Positions 32,884-43,773 of a DNA stretch of 64,000 nucleotides are shown here, piece after piece. Source of the stretch: Triplophysa rosa (Eukaryota; Chordata; Actinopteri; Cypriniformes; Nemacheilidae); the NCBI RefSeq assembly GCF_024868665.1, contig NC_079893.1, positions 15,493,424 to 15,557,423 on the forward strand. The letters are read 5' to 3'. A model generated the notes under the pieces. That model had not been told where the DNA came from and made no database searches. It worked only from the letters and a program-made list of their open reading frames with translations. Every line of letters starts with the position of its first letter. Within the stretch, counting starts at the first letter, position 1. A program made the translations under genes and the position numbers.

Positions 32884-33609
32884 TTGTAAATTAATTTATT
32901 CGCAAAGTATCAGAAAAAGCTTACACATTTACCCAGCCATACACCCTGGCTGGGTAAATGTCTTTGCTTTTTTAGATATTTCATTAGAATAGACGAAATA
33001 AGTGCATGCAATGTACATATCAACCAGAGATGACAGAAAAAAACATACAGAGAGCAACGGTTTTATTTCTGCTTTGACAGATGTGAGACGGCCCTGAACA
33101 CTGTATGCGTGTGTTAGAAATGGAATGTTGAGAAAACATTCTGCTTGGTACCTTTTTCGTCTTTAAACCAAACTTTTAAGTCTTTAGCCGGCATAAATAG
33201 CTAACATCTAAATACAATAAAAATCTCACTATATTGCCACCTTGTGGTGCAACTGGGTAACTACTACCTTACATGCATAACAACCTGTGTTATAGTAATT
33301 TAAAAGTTACCAATATTTTGCACCTCCAGACACATTTTATTAGGTGGGAGATGGCCCAAAATGGCTATTTTGGTCGCAAAGGTTGCTGACCACTGGCCTA
33401 AGCAGAGCAAACAAAGCCTCGCATCATGGTGATACAGTGAAGCACATGGTACACAATATAGAACACACAAATTGCCGTGCTGACTAGGGCAACAAAAAAG
33501 CACAAACCGGTCCAACAACATGGCATAATATAACCCCAATATGCCCAGCGAGCGGAGGCAGCATAGTAGCATAATACCGGTTACCGTCGCCGCTCCTGCC
33601 CGGGCTCTC
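32884..33609. other. Intron sequence with weak repeat signals
   Basis: Contains a short inverted repeat (TTTACCCAGCC...GGCTGGGTAAA at 32928-32958) and, near 33378, AAAGGTTGCTGACCACTGGC, which resembles the end of a common hAT MITE. No gene. Confidence 0.4.
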
Positions 33610-34030
33610 GGCCTAAACGACCTGATTGGACCCAGTCTGGGTGCAACTAACTGCTGGAGGCAGCCGTAGATGGAGAGAGGACTCGGGAAGCAAGAGAGGA
33701 TACATCCAAGCTGTAAAATCTGGCTAAGGTGTTCTGTGAAGGCCAGTCAGCCGCTGTGCAAATGTTCTGAATGGACGCTCCCTTAGACCAGGACCATGAG
33801 GAGGCTATAGCTCTTGTTGAATGGCTTCTGACATCAATAGGGCATTCCATACCCTGGCTCGAGTATGCCAAGGCGATCGCATCAACGATCCAATGCGATA
33901 GTCTCTGTTTTGAGACCGGGCACCCCATAGCATACGAAAAGCTGCTCCGACAGCGGAAAGGGGGCGGAGCGCTCTCAGACTCCGCCCATTACAGTAGCGG
34001 CCATCTCAAAAAGTACAGTATTGCGTTTTT
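33610..34030 (-). mobile_element. DIRS tyrosine-recombinase fragment
   Basis: The minus strand from 33928 to 33647 is open for 93 codons. It reads 'SKQRLSHWIVDAIALAYSSQ', 'VRSHSTRAIASSWSWSKGAS' and 'ICTAADWPSQNTLARFYSLD', the C-terminal catalytic part of a DIRS tyrosine recombinase (the RSHSTR segment is the conserved HxxR box). No other DIRS domain adjoins it, so it is a fragment. Confidence 0.8.
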
Positions 34031-35996
34031 TCGCTTCTAGTCCTAGAAATTGTGACTGATTGTCACGAAAATTGGCTGAGACGATTGAGATTTTCGCTGT
34101 TGCTCAAGTTACGATGCCGCAAACTTTTCAAAGTTGACCCAAAAATGGATCTTAGGCCGTATCTCAAACATTTATCAATCTATCGGTACGAAACTTGGTA
34201 CGCTTCATCGACACCTTGGACTGGGGATCCTTGGACAAGGAAGCACAAGGACTGCAAAATCACCCGAATCACAATATATGAAAATATCATTAAGAACCTT
34301 CAAAATTGAATGTGTGATTATAAGGGTGACAAACTACCTGTTAAGTTGTCTGCTTTTCATACACAAATTTGTTGGTATGGAAGATGATCTACAAACACAA
34401 CTTTGCTCCAGAGCGGTATTTTATAGTATATGGAATAATTGTTGTATCTTGCATAAGCACAAAAGTATATTTTTTAACGCTGTTTTGATAAAGGTATTGT
34501 TCTAGTTTGTCAATTACTTAATGCTCAGGGATTACTTATGACCCATGCAGGGTTTATTTCACACTTTACTTTTCTTGTGACTCCCAATGAGTTTTCAATT
34601 GTTTTTAATCCAGTTGTAGTTTCTTTATGTATAGATGTGGTGATGTCATATGAGGTACCTATAAGTAACTCAACTGATACAATTTGTGGTAATTTCTTTT
34701 ATGTATTCGCTCTTTGCTTTTGAATGATATTGCCACTAAGCCTTACATTACTGCTTATTGTGCCAAACGTGTTAATGGCCTAAATTTGGGAAAGTGTTAG
34801 GTTGTTGCCTCATAAGTTTTTTCTTACAAAATAAGAAACAATAAGTCTCTTTCAGAATAGTACATAAATTCTATCCTGTTAGAGGTGGGTGGCTGGCTGG
34901 CTGGCTTAGGTAAAGTAAATTTTCATATTTTTCCAATCAGAGGCAAAGTAGGGCGGGTTTTCACACAGTCGCACAGAGAGAGTACACCAATGCCTTGCCT
35001 AGGGGTCAGAGAGCGATGGCAAGAGCAACAAGTTGTTACTTTCATGAACTGAAAATATAAGCACTACTTTTCCCTCGTTATGGTGAAACACAAGGAATGT
35101 GTATTTAACGTGCAACTTATGCCCAGGAAGAAAGAGGCAAAACAATAACTGATAGTAATTAAATATTTTCCGTCTCCTAAAATGCAATCTAAAGTATGCA
35201 CAAACTAACATTTCGCTACCATACTGGACAGCAGTCTAAACATTTAGAACACTTCTTGTTATTAAACTGTTTACTTTTGTAAGAAACAACGAATAATAAG
35301 TAGAACAGTAGGCCTACAGTATGTCTAGCATTTGTGAAGTTGGTACGTTTTTGGAAGCATAATTTATTTTTAGACTTATTTGTTGACCAGTTGTGGTCTG
35401 TGCAATAAATAGTAAAAGTCCTGAACTATGCTATTGTGCTTTATTGTTTCAGTATAGTAATGATAATATTTACAATACTAATATATTGATATATAAAATA
35501 TTGAATTTAATAGACGTCTCTCACATTGACCCACAGCAACATTAAAATATAAGTGTACAATGTTTTATACAAATAATTAATTCTATTTAGTTTCCATTTC
35601 ATTCATGTAACATATTTAATATTGGGGGCATCCAATTTTTTAAATGGTTACATTCCCTGGTAATTAGTTACTTTTATGATGATGTAACTCAGTTACTAAC
35701 CTAATTACTTTTTGTGTACTATTACTAATTACTTTTTTAAAGTAATGTGCCCAACACTGGTGTTCAGTTAAGTAATGAGGAACATTGTTTTTACGAAATG
35801 GAGTGGAATATAATTGTACTGTATGATACTATGCATTATAATGTAGTGAAGTAAATACATAGGTGAAAAATGTACAGTAACAAAGTAAAAGTTGTATTCC
35901 ACCACTACAAATTTAAATTTTTGTTAAAATAACAATTACCATAAACCTACACTCTGCAAACAATGTGACCAACTCATCTGTTGTCCTCTTCTTTAG
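34031..35996. other. vps8 intron with a hAT terminal fragment
   Basis: Mostly unclassified AT-rich sequence. 35600-35760 ends TTTAAAGTAATGTGCCCAAC followed by ACTGG, the terminal region of a widespread hAT family (CAGTGTTGGGCA read inward). A matching left end was not found. The segment ends in the TTCTTTAG acceptor of the next vps8 exon. Confidence 0.5.
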
Positions 35997-36086
35997 ATGG
36001 TGGAGATTTTATTACAGTATGTAAATCATTCTCTGAAAAAGTGTCCAGAGCAGGGGAAGATTCAGGTGATGGAGCATCACTTCCAG
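35997..36086 (+). CDS. vps8: vps8 exon 4 of 5 visible
   Basis: This 90-nt exon lies between CTTCTTTAG and GTACCT and encodes exactly 30 residues in phase 0: MVEILLQYVNHSLKK, then CPEQGKIQVMEHHFQ. This segment is nearly invariant in vertebrate VPS8 and is the strongest evidence for the gene. It joins to VVADK on its left and DMVPVMV on its right. Confidence 0.95.
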
Positions 36087-36165
36087 GTACCTAGCTAACC
36101 TTTTTTTAACAACAATTTGTGCATTAAATGCTGTGTTTTTGTCAAATGTTTACATATACAGTATA

Positions 36166-36495
36166 TACAGTTAGGTCCATAAATATTTGGACAGGAGCAC
36201 ATTTTTTGTTATTTTAGCTGTATATCAGTGTATGCGATTTACAGTTTAATGGATATTGTCTTAAAGTGCACACTCTCAGCTGTATTTAAAGTGTATTCAC
36301 ATCCAGATTGAAGACTTTAGGAATTAAAGCTCTGTAATATGAGCTCCACCCTTTTTCAAGGGACCAAAAGTAATTGGACAGTTGAATCAAATGCTGTTTT
36401 ATTCACAGGTATGAGCCATGACCTTGGCATTGCTAGTGCCATGACCTTGGCATTGCTAGTGCCATGATCTAACCACTGAGCCCCAGGAAAGCTGT
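36166..36495. mobile_element. Tc1-like end and tRNA-SINE remnant
   Basis: TACAGTTAGGTCCATAAATA at 36166 starts a copy of the Tc1-like end also found at 8364, and it extends to about 36410. It is followed by a tRNA-like remnant in reverse (ACCACTGAGCCCCAGGAAAG) in which a block of about 25 bp (CCATGACCTTGGCATTGCTA...) is tandemly doubled. Confidence 0.55.
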
Positions 36496-36845
36496 GTTCT
36501 TTTAATTATTTTACATTTTATTAATTAATACTGCTTAATGAAGTTCTACATTTAATAAATGTTCATGTTTCAACATGTAAAAATGTGTATAATTAGTTTG
36601 TATTATGGGCATACATGAATGACCAAATAACAATTTTCTATAAATAAACATTAAGTGGCAGGTCATGATACCTAATGTATTAACAAACTTTAATTTTAAA
36701 ATTGTACCTTACTAATTGTACCTTACTTTTTACTAATTTCTTATTATACAGCAATCATGATTAAATATCACATAAGCCGGGGTGTGTATCAATCACCCGA
36801 GAGTGTATCGACTTAAATGCTTAAGAGTGCAGCTGCATGTCCACC

Positions 36846-37650
36846 AAAGCATGAACTGGGAATAGTGGGTCTCAGTCTGTCAGTTTATTTGGACAATCTT
36901 CTCCTCTTTGCCCCATAACGGCAACAGGCAAAGATGTAAAGTGCTTGTCCCATTTGGAAAGCTTAGGCTTAAAAGTGAACGAGACAAAAAGCCAGCCTTT
37001 TTTCAGTTGTTTAAGACAGACTTGTGTAAATCATTGAAAATCCCCCTGCAGAACTGGGAATAGCGGGTCTCAGTCTGTCAGTTTATTTGGACGATATTCT
37101 CCTCTTTGCCCCATAACGTCAACAGGCGAAGATGTAAAGTGCTTGTCCCATTTGGAAAGCTTAGGCTTAAAAGTGAACGAGACAAAAAGCTGCTTAGTGC
37201 CTACTCAAGAGTTCATCTACCTGGGTCTCAGACTGAACTCAGTCCTGTATCACGCGTTTCTATCGGAGGAACGCATGAGGCCGATTCACAGCTGTCTATC
37301 CCTTTTTCAGAAGGGTAGAATGTCCCATTCAGGCTGTGTTTACGCCCACTGGGGCTGATGGCCTCAACAGTTTCGGTCATTCCACTGGGACTATTGCGGA
37401 CGAGAGTTTCAGCACTGGATAGCGGTGCAGCACTTGTGTCCAAAACGACACCTCAACTGCAAAGTAATAGTGACATCACTTTGCATGTGTCACTGGAGAG
37501 ATCGCCCTTTTCTCGAGTCAGGGACACTGCTGGGGGCAGTTTTGCTGAGAAAAGTGGTGATGAAGGATGCGCCGCTCACAGGTTGGGGTGCAGTGTAAGA
37601 GGCCAGGATAGCGAAAGGGAAATGGCCCGTCTCGCTACAGACCGCACACA
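36846..37650 (+). mobile_element. DIRS reverse transcriptase fragment with internal duplication
   Basis: Broken frames read 'LGIAGLSLSVYLDDILLFAP' (catalytic YLDD) at 37057-37116, 'CLSHLESLGLKVNETKSCLV' and 'EFIYLGLRLNSV' at 37140-37240, and an RNase H-like 'DAPLTGWGAV' near 37570. An earlier copy of the YLD[D/N] segment at 36846-36995 is a partial tandem duplicate of 37050-37195, with 'YLDNLLLFAP' in place of YLDD. No recombinase follows. It is a dead fragment related to the DIRS copies at 11.4 and 33.6 kb. Confidence 0.75.
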
Positions 37651-37714
37651 TAAACTTTCTGGAATTATTTACAGTTTTTCTGATTTTGGTGTACCCTTGC
37701 TTTGTGAAAGTTGG

Positions 37715-37810
37715 GGAACAGTGCCTTGCTCAAGGGTCTCACCTCAGCCGTGGTATTGAAGGTGGAGGAGAGCGCTGATCATTCACTCCCCCCACCTAAA
37801 ATCCCTGCTG
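37715..37810. repeat. SINE-like fragment
   Basis: CAGTGCCTTGCTCAAGGGTC and CACCTCAG resemble the middle of the SINE at 6508-6769. The tRNA head is absent. Confidence 0.4.
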
Positions 37811-37859
37811 GTGTAAGCCAGACATTTAGTCTAAACTAAATAAGCCACACATTTAGTGC

Positions 37860-40500
37860 CAATATGTGCGCTGGCGTGGAAGCGTCAGTCCTAGCGTTCA
37901 GTCCTCCTCGCGTGAAGACTGACGAGGTAAAAACCTGCAATTCTATCTCCACTGAGCAACAACACCGGCAACGCAGAGTAGCATTCTTTATTATTATTTC
38001 CTCTATTCCTTCTTTTATCTTCACTCACACAGCATGTGCTTCCAATACATTCATGTGGTCTCTCGCCCACAACACTCTCACGTGGAAAAGGCGGAACAAT
38101 CCTGCCAACCTTCGCACTATCTGTACCTCTTCTACTCCTCCCCTCTCTCTTTCCATTGGTATCTGGAAGTGTCAATCAGCTGATTGACAAAATCTGATTT
38201 CATTCCTGCATTTTCTAACCACTCTGCTCTTAGTATCCTAGGTTTATCTGAAACCTGGATTACTCCCGAGAACACAACATTACCTGCTGCTCTTTCTAGC
38301 AACTTCTCTTTCTCTCACACCTCCCATCAGCAATGTTAGAGGTGGGGGCACCGGTCTTCTCATCTCCAAGGACTGGAAGTACTCCAATCACCCTTCCATA
38401 GTTGATACCGATGCTTTTGAATTCCATGCTGTAACTACTACTTGTCCGTTAAAACTAATCATTGTAGTCATTTATCATCTTCCAGGTCAGCTGGGTGACT
38501 TTCTTGAGGAAGTGGACATGCTGCTATACTCTTTCCCTGAGGCTGACTCTCCGCTTGTTTTCTTTGTCGATTTCAACATCCACCTGGAGAAGCCTTATGC
38601 TTCAAACTTCCACTCTCTTCTAACCTCCTTCGATATCCAACTTCTAACAACACTAACCTCGTGCCTAGACAATATCTGTCCTCTTTCCTCCAAGCCAGCA
38701 CGTGCTACTCCTTCCAGTCCCTGGTTGTCCGATACTCTGTGAACATCGGGCTAACTAAAGACCTTGTCTTCGCTCTTTATCTTTTCTGCGGACATTCACA
38801 CTGCCAAATCTTAAGTTTTTCCACAACAAAAATCAACAGTGCCTCGGACTCTCACAAACTTTTCGAAACCTTCAACACTCTCTGTCCCCCTCCACCACCC
38901 CCGTCCAACTCTCTAACGGCTGACAACTTCCCCAGCTACTTCACCAACAAAGCCAGTTCCATCAGCAGACAATTCTCAGCTCCACACACCCACGATCTCA
39001 CACCACAAACACAGAGGAAGATGTCTCTAAACCCATTAGACCCCATCCCCTCACACCTACTACAAACCATCTCACCGACACTCCTACCATCACTCACCCA
39101 TATCATCAGCACATCTTTCACTACAGGAATTTTTCCCACAGTATTCAAGCAGGCCCAGGTAACCCCTCCGCTTAAGAAACCTACACTTGACACTTCCCTG
39201 CAGGAGAACTATAGACTTGTCTCTCTCCTTCCGTTTATAGGAAAAACACTTGAACGTGTTGTTTGCTAACCTTCTTTTCTCATAACGACAGGCTGGACAT
39301 TAATCAGTAAGGCTTTAATAGCAGTCACTCAACTGAAACTGCCTTACTAACAGTTACAGAAGCTCTAAGGAGAGCAAGAGCTGAGTCCAAATTAACCATC
39401 AAATTTTTTTGTCCACCCTCTCTTCATTTGGCATCACTGGAACTTCGCTCTCCTGGTTCAAATCCTATCTCACAGATAGATCCTGCAAGGTAGCTTGGGG
39501 AGGTGAGGTATCCAAATCACACCAAATAGTCACTGGGGTCCCACAAGGATCAGTTCTTGGGCCTCTGCTCTTCTCCATATACAACACATCACTGGGTCCT
39601 ATCATATCAGCATATGGTTTCTCCTACCACTGTTATGCTGATGACACTCAACTTTACCTCTCGTTGCATCCAGATGACTCAACGGTAGCAACACAAATCT
39701 CCGACTGCCTAGCAGACATCTCTGCATGGATGAAAGACCATCACCTACAACTCAACCTGTCCAAGACTGAGCTTCTCTTCTTTCCAGCCACTCTGTCAGA
39801 ACAGCACCAGCTACCATCCAGTTGATCCATCAAAGATAACTCCATCGACTTCAGTCAGGAATCTTGGGGTAATCATGGATGATCAACTGACTTTTAGGGA
39901 TCACGTCTCTAAAACAACACGGTCATGCAGGTTTGCATTGTACACCACTAGGAAGATCAGACCATTCCTAACAGAGCCTGCAACACAGCTTCTTGTCCAG
40001 GCTCTTGTCACTTCTAGACTGGAGTACTGAAATGCTCTTCTGGCCGGTCTCCCAGTCTGTGCTTTCAAACCCCTGCAAATCATCCAAAATACAGCTGTAC
40101 GCTTGGTCATCAATGACCCCAAGAGAGCCCATGTCACACCTCTGCTAATCTCTCTGCAATGGCTCACATTAAGTTCAAGGCACTGGTGTGCTTGCTTACA
40201 AAACAGCCACCAACAGAGCACCCCCCTACCTCAACTCTCTCTTACAGACCTACACCCCATCCAGAAGTCTGCGGTCAGTAAACGATCGGCGTCTCATTGT
40301 ACCTTCACAGAGAGGCATGAGATCTATCTCAGGGACATTTTCATTCACTGTTCCCTGCTGGTGGAACGATCTTCCAATTTCCGTCAGGACAGCTGGTTCA
40401 ATCTCTCATTTCAAAAAGCAGCTGAAGACCCACCTCTTCTGTGAGCACTTAACTTTCTTTGGATTTAACTTATTTGCATTTAACCAAAGGTGACTATCAG
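37860..40500 (+). mobile_element. L2-type LINE, decayed
   Basis: Plus-strand ORF2 is scattered over frames. Endonuclease traces ('ILGLSETWITPENTTLPA') occur at 38230-38330, a linker region near 38800-39270 ends 'LVSLLPFIGKTLERVV', the RT with 'GVPQGSVLGPLLFSIY' and 'HCYADDTQLYLS' is at 39409-39825, and the C-terminal part ('APPYLNSLLQTYTPSRSLRS', 'PCWWNDLPISVRTAGS') is at 40188-40493. Many frameshifts are present and there is no intact ORF. Confidence 0.85.
39409..39825 (+). pseudogene. L2 reverse transcriptase core
   Basis: This open stretch of 138 codons carries the RT palm. 'TGTSLSWFKSYLTDRSCKVA' is followed by 'GVPQGSVLGPLLFSIYN' and the catalytic 'YHCYADDTQLYLSLHPDD', then 'WMKDHHLQLNLSKTELLFF'. 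It is the best preserved part of the LINE, but upstream and downstream parts are in other frames. Confidence 0.88.
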
Positions 40501-40734
40501 ACAACCATTATAGAATGTGACCATTAAGAAATTATTTTGTTGAATCCTTGAAGTCTTTAAATAACCAACCGTTTGTAATAATTTTCACTTTGTAACTGCC
40601 TAGTCGCCTCAAAGATAATACGTAAATGAAGGAATGGCGAAACATGCATCTTGCCGCATTTCCTCTGATTCGGATAATCTCCCCCCTTTGACTTTAACTA
40701 CTCCTCAAGCCCCAGCTGGCCTGAGTAAGCCCTG

Positions 40735-40968
40735 GTGAGGCACGATCAAGCCCCTGGGAGGCACGATCAAGCCCCAGGGAGGCACGATCAAGCCCCAGGG
40801 AGGCACGATCAAGCCCCAGGGAGGCACGATCAAGCCCCAGGGAGGCACGATCAAGCCCCAGGGAGGCACGATCAAGCCCCAGGGAGGCACGATCAAGCCC
40901 CAGGGAGGCACGATCAAGCACCAGGGAGGCACGATCAAGCACCAGGGAGGCACATTCAAGCCCCGGAA
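40735..40968. repeat. 21-bp minisatellite
   Basis: About eleven tandem copies of AGGCACGATCAAGCCCCAGG(G). Because 21 is a multiple of three and there are no stops, several frames stay open, giving (RHDQAPG)n on the plus strand and (LDRASLG)n or (VPPWGLI)n on the minus strand. These are not thought to be genes. Units are almost identical, which indicates recent expansion. Confidence 0.92.
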
Positions 40969-41049
40969 GTGACTGTGGAAACCCGACTGGCCCTGCCGCA
41001 CAGTAGCATGCCTGTTCCTGTCTCGATAGTGGAACTCTGGGTGTTCAAG

Positions 41050-41290
41050 TCATTTTAAAATGATAGTTTACCCTCAATTTAAAATGTGACTTTTTTTCTG
41101 CAGAACACACTCAGAGATATTTTGAAGAATGTTGTAAACTGGCACCAATTAATTTGAATTGGTTTTGTGTCCATACAATAGAGTTAATGGGGGCCAGCGC
41201 TGTACGGTTAACAACTTTCTTCAAAATATCTTCTTTTGTGTTCTGCATATCATCACATATTATTTTACATACGCTATTTTTTAGCTTGAA
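41050..41290. repeat. Foldback MITE
   Basis: TGCAGAACACACTCAGAGATATTTTGAAGA (in two parts, 41099-41130) is the inverse of TTCTTCAAAATATCTTCTTT...GTGTTCTGCA at 41217-41247. The pattern is common in cyprinid introns. It has no coding capacity. Confidence 0.6.
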
Positions 41291-41406
41291 GATAAGTTTT
41301 AAGTAATACAAAGATCAAATGCAGTGGCATTTTTAACATGCTTTTACCCAAAAATCATGCTGTCTGAGTGATGCAATAGTTTTGGTAATAAATCTTTGCT
41401 GAGCTG

Positions 41407-42683
41407 GGGCCCGTTTCAATAAGGAGGTTCAACCAACACTGAGTTAAAATGTGAACTCTGAGTAGATTTACACCGAGATGCGAAACTTTGAGTTTTGGTT
41501 TTAGAACAGCGTATTTGAGTTAGTTCTATCAACTCTTGGTAGACTTACCTTGAGTTAAGCGCGTGCACCACAACTACGACAACTATCGGCCATGATCAAT
41601 GGAGCGCTGATATTATGATTCACCATGGCAACGGCACCAAAAAAAAAGCAACATGGCGGCAGAAAGCGCTTGAGCAAGGCATACTTTCCGCTCTGCATAC
41701 AGTGGATTTACTAATGTGCTGAAAATGACTTAAGTTTAAATTAATAAATAAATAAATGTACCAATAAACAAATAAATTAATCATTAAATGAATGAAACAA
41801 CAGAGATAATAAAAAAATCTTATGTTCACTCTCCCCATCAGTGCTCTATTTATGCAAATGAGACGTCATGGTGTATAGGACACCTGTAGGGTGTCAGACT
41901 CTCGTGTCAAATTCAGACTGATCGCCGGTTCGAACCCTGCTCTGAGCAGATTTGAGTTGAAATGGCTGCACGTCAAATTAATTGTTTATTACCTTTATCG
42001 CTTCATTTCTGCATGTATGTCTGTATTTATTAATTTCTTTATTCATGCACTTTATTTATACACTTTATTAAGTAATTTCTCACCGTCCATAGAAAATTAT
42101 GCTCTGATATAATACATGTACGATGGCTGATGTTATTGATGTAAGGGTGGATGAGATATATTTTGATATATCTAATTCACTGTAAAGAAAAACTGTACAG
42201 TTTTAATAAAAATGCACAGGGAAATGATAAAATTTCAATCGGGTCCTAAATTGCTCTGCTGAAATCAAAGTACATCCCTATGAATTAATGCAGCCTCTTC
42301 ATGTACTGAATCCTCTATAAAAGCAAATATGACATATTAGTCATCGAGATGGTCTCTGTGTGATCAAAATGTGTGCCATGAATGACTGTATTAATGAATG
42401 AATGAATGAGGTACACCACTTGCGCTTTAAAAGGGGGAGGAGATCGAAAGAAACTCTGGGTTTACCAAAGAAAACATTCTCCCAACCAGGTTAGGTTCAC
42501 AGAGTAAGTTACTATGGTTACTGACTCTGAGTATAAGTTACCTCTCTTTTAGAAATGGGCTTGAGTTACCCCGCTTTCTTGGGTTTGACATACTTCGCAT
42601 TCTGAAACTTAAAACCCAGAGTTTCACTCATTTCAGGGTTAATATACTCAGTTTTCACTAAACCTCCTTTCTGAAACAGGCCC
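41407..42683. mobile_element. Harbinger/PIF-type MITE
   Basis: The ends GGGCCCGTTTCAATAAGGAG and, inverted, GGGCCTGTTTCAGAAAGGAG are flanked by CTG on both sides (41404-41406, 42684-42686). The 3-bp duplication and the repeat form suggest PIF/Harbinger. There is no transposase. A B-box-like GGTTCGAACCC at 41927-41937 is embedded and may derive from a tRNA. Confidence 0.75.
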
Positions 42684-42790
42684 CTGCTCACGGCCAATGC
42701 AAGTGAAAGTGCATTATTTATGGTCCAAATAAACATTAAAAGGGAAAAACTTTCTCTGATCTCTGTGTCCCTTATGTTTTTTTTCTGTAG

Positions 42791-42837
42791 GACATGGTTC
42801 CAGTCATGGTGGATTACTGTATACTTTTGCAGAGAAC
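42791..42837 (+). CDS. vps8: vps8 exon 5 of 5 visible
   Basis: This 47-nt exon lies between TTTTCTGTAG and GTGAGT and reads DMVPVMVDYCILLQR plus two bases of the next codon (phase 2). The 'MVPVIVDYCLLLQR' segment is a conserved VPS8 sequence. The next expected stretch (around 'LF.QIYD.L.ENTVAKG') was searched for by eye to 64000 on the plus strand and not found. The following intron is therefore longer than 21 kb or the gene is interrupted. Confidence 0.93.
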
Positions 42838-43769
42838 GTGAGTGTACATAATGTATATTCTTTCTGACCTATTTTAGTGTGCAATTTCACTATAGTGTTT
42901 TTCAATTGATAATTGACATGACTGTTTTTTGTTTACATGCTAACATATTTCCAAATTATCAATCAAAGAAATGAAAAAAAGACCAATAACACACAAATTT
43001 CAACAGCACTTAATTTCACTTTTAAATGTTAACCTATAAATGCATTTGATAATGAATCAACTGGTCACGTAGTGTATCAGTTTTTCTTCAGTTTGTCTAA
43101 AGTTTTCAAATCAGTAAATGGGAGACGGAGTGATGCCTTTCATGAGGTATACCCCGTCCAAAAGTGCCTGCTTCCATACTACAGTATAATAGGCAAAAGT
43201 TTGTATGAGTCATGAACAGTATCTCCGAAACCTCAGAATGCAAAAAAAACAGTAGGCGAAAAATACCCGGATGGTCTACTGCTTCGGTCTACTGCTTCGG
43301 CGGAGATTTGTGATTGTGCGTTGGATGAGCACTGTCCTATCTCATGATGTAATTTCAAATCTTTATTATGTTCTATATATAAAAAGTTGTTTTACACAAT
43401 GGAAGCAAGGCATGTGAATTTTTTTTTTTTAATATTTTTAAATTCGCACAAATCGTCAGTTACGATTTCCAGGTATGTCATTGGTGGCATTTCAGAGCCT
43501 GTAATCCATTATTCCAATCCACATTATGTAATAGATTTTATGTCAAACATATCTAGCCAAGATCATCTAATGAAAGCAGAGTCTGCAATTAGACTGAAGG
43601 TTTTTTTTGCGATAATAGCCAGCTGGCTGTACATTATCCCTTTTATTACACGGCTACTTATCACATGAGTTATTAATTACTGGACAATTATTATTATTTT
43701 TTAAATATTTTATATGTTTATTTGTAATAAACACATACCTCTCACAAGGAAGACATTTTTTCTTTTGGC
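42838..43769. other. vps8 intron, unclassified
   Basis: No gene or clear repeat ends. A short direct repeat GGTCTACTGCTTC is doubled at 43273-43301. Confidence 0.45.
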
Positions 43770-43773
43770 TTAA

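Noticed and set aside
40694..41058. Frames of repeating RHDQAPG or LDRASLG
   Set aside because: The 21-bp minisatellite keeps several frames open at once; no start context, splice signal or family match.
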